A stretch of DNA of 64,000 nucleotides from Candidatus Scalindua rubra (GTDB lineage: Bacteria; Planctomycetota; Brocadiia; Brocadiales; Scalinduaceae): NCBI GenBank assembly GCA_001723765.1, contig MAYW01000005.1:1-64000 (forward strand), given 5' to 3'. Below, piece after piece: positions 62,851-64,000 of this stretch (position 1 is the first letter of the stretch; each line of letters starts with the position of its first letter). The notes under the pieces are model-generated. The model searched no databases and was not told the DNA's origin. It saw nothing but the letters and a program-made list of their open reading frames with translations. A program made the position numbers and the translations under genes.

Positions 62851-64000
62851 ATGAATAAAAAAACTATTGCATCTATTACTACGCCTATCGGTGAGGGCGG
62901 TATAGGCGTAATACAGGTATCTGGACCAAACTCACTCAAAATCGTAAACGCAGTATTTAAGGGAAAGAAACTCAAAGACCTGAGAAATGCTGAGTCAAAA
63001 AGACTTTATTATGGCGAGATTCACCTAAATGGCTCTCCCGTTGATGAGGTTATCGTAAATGTACTTAGAAAAGAAAATAGCTTCACCGGAGAAGATTTAG
63101 TAGAAGTTAACTGTCATGGCGGTATCCAGGCGGTTAAGAAGACACTTGAATGTATTGTCCATGCAGGAGCTAAGGAAGTTCATTGGGAAGAATTAGCCAG
63201 GCGTTCTCTTGTAAATAATAAGATTGACCTCATACAAAAAGAGGCGCTGATAGAAATACCTGAAGCAAAAACAAAATTAGGCGTTAAAGTCCTTCTCGAT
63301 CAGTATAATGGTGCATTAAGTTCATTTATTAACAAACTAATTAAAAAGATAGAGAACAGTGATAATATTAAAAACCAATTTAATTATATTCATGATAAAT
63401 TAAGAGAAATATCAGAAACTGCCGTCTTCGGCTGTGCGATTACGTTACCTCAAAGACTAATCATCACGGGAAAGCCCAACGTTGGCAAATCAACATTAAT
63501 TAATGCCTTACTTAGAGAAGATAGATCAATCGTACACATAGAGCCCGGTACAACAAGAGATGCCATTGACGATATGATCTCAATTGATGGCATACCCTTA
63601 GTCATTGTCGATACTGCTGGCATTAGAAAAACAAATCACAAAGTAGAAAAACTCGGTGTTTCAGAAAGTAAAAGACAGCTAAAACAGGCAGACAAAATCA
63701 TCATCATGTTTGATAACTCAAAACCTCTAGAAAAGGAAGATAAAGAATTAACAAAATTTATAATGCATAAACTTGAGTTGCGTAAAAGAGACAACTCTCA
63801 TAAAATACCTGTTTTCCCCGTAATAAATAAAACAGATTTACCCAGTAAATTGAATCTGTCAACACTTGGAGAAAAACAATTAGAACCGATATGTAAAATC
63901 TCTGCTCTGAAAGGTGATGGTCTTTCAATTCTTGAAGAGAGTTTAGTTTCTGAGTTTAAGAAGTACACAAAATATGTACCCAAAAGGCCCACAATCTTCA
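62851..64000 (+). CDS. Divergent MnmE/TrmE-like GTPase (runs off the window)
   Basis: The frame is open from ATG 62851 to the window end (383 codons). The N-terminus (TIASITTPIGEGGIGVIQVS, GEDLVEVNCHGGIQAV) is TrmE-like, and the GTPase domain has Walker A GKPNVGKST, DTAG and NKTD. Yet the central helical domain is shortened and lacks the FLNGRxDLxQAE motif that the first MnmE (24229-25659) has. The gene may be a paralogue with another role. The transposase unit ends four bases before its ATG, so its promoter and ribosome binding site must lie in the inserted end. Confidence 0.85.
   Translation, partial: MNKKTIASITTPIGEGGIGVIQVSGPNSLKIVNAVFKGKKLKDLRNAESKRLYYGEIHLNGSPVDEVIVNVLRKENSFTGEDLVEVNCHGGIQAVKKTLECIVHAGAKEVHWEELARRSLVNNKIDLIQKEALIEIPEAKTKLGVKVLLDQYNGALSSFINKLIKKIENSDNIKNQFNYIHDKLREISETAVFGCAITLPQRLIITGKPNVGKSTLINALLREDRSIVHIEPGTTRDAIDDMISIDGIPLVIVDTAGIRKTNHKVEKLGVSESKRQLKQADKIIIMFDNSKPLEKEDKELTKFIMHKLELRKRDNSHKIPVFPVINKTDLPSKLNLSTLGEKQLEPICKISALKGDGLSILEESLVSEFKKYTKYVPKRPTIF

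Overview
This AT-rich bacterial chromosome segment carries diderm housekeeping genes (KDO synthesis, LPS export, YidC, SMC/ScpA, anaerobic ribonucleotide reduction), a pyruvoyl-dependent arginine decarboxylase, a fused SUMT/HemD, and many short palindromic intergenic repeats. The mixture fits a planctomycete of the Brocadiales (anammox) type best. That placement is inferred from gene content and style, not from a marker gene.

Layout. (1) 1-5.3 kb is a scarred, duplicated region: two copies of a Uma2-endonuclease/small coiled-coil gene pair around a CHASE2-adenylate cyclase gene, with remnants of a second cyclase gene and of an AAA ATPase. (2) 5.6-11.4 kb is a plus-strand surface-glycan-like cluster: exported protein, GT2 glycosyltransferase, B12-binding radical SAM, large membrane protein with TPRs. 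(3) 11.5-16.3 kb is accessory DNA: an MntA/HepT toxin-antitoxin pair between a NusG-like gene and a broken copy of it, tRNA-Arg, tRNA-Lys beside an integrase relic, a MazF-type pair, an orphan VapB. (4) 16.4-29.8 kb is a minus-strand housekeeping block: M50 protease, scpA, Trm112-like, yidC, mnmE, nrdR-nrdD-nrdG, a small lysine-rich protein and smc. Two nrdR-box-like palindromes exactly 31 bp apart precede nrdR. (5) 30.4-37.5 kb is a plus-strand block: kdsD, kdsC, LptC/LptA-like, phosphodiesterase-HEAT, cobA/hemD. (6) 37.7-44.0 kb holds a large membrane ClpP-like/MORN protein, an SPFH protein and hypothetical genes. (7) 44.08-59.43 kb is an integrated element of about 15.3 kb bounded by 91-bp direct repeats that include the 3' end of tRNA-Leu. 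It carries a broken tyrosine integrase, a P4-type primase-helicase, an RHH regulator, a serine resolvase, an ORF6N protein and an unusual cargo: an exported trypsin-like protease, a short CsrA-like protein and a 1122-residue J-domain/zinc-ribbon/five-TM/trypsin/PDZ protein. (8) 59.6-64 kb returns to core genes: thiamine-binding protein, arginine decarboxylase, argJ, a REP-type transposase unit with perfect 21-bp inverted repeats, and the start of a divergent second MnmE-like GTPase.

Two things recur. Seven otherwise healthy genes (among them nrdD and kdsD) are split by one-base frameshifts at short A-runs; six of them need exactly one A fewer. Short intergenic repeats also appear inside genes, where they add in-frame peptides (scpA, the thiamine-binding protein, the radical SAM gene). 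The best candidate for a new system is the CsrA/J-domain/trypsin cassette of the tRNA-Leu element.
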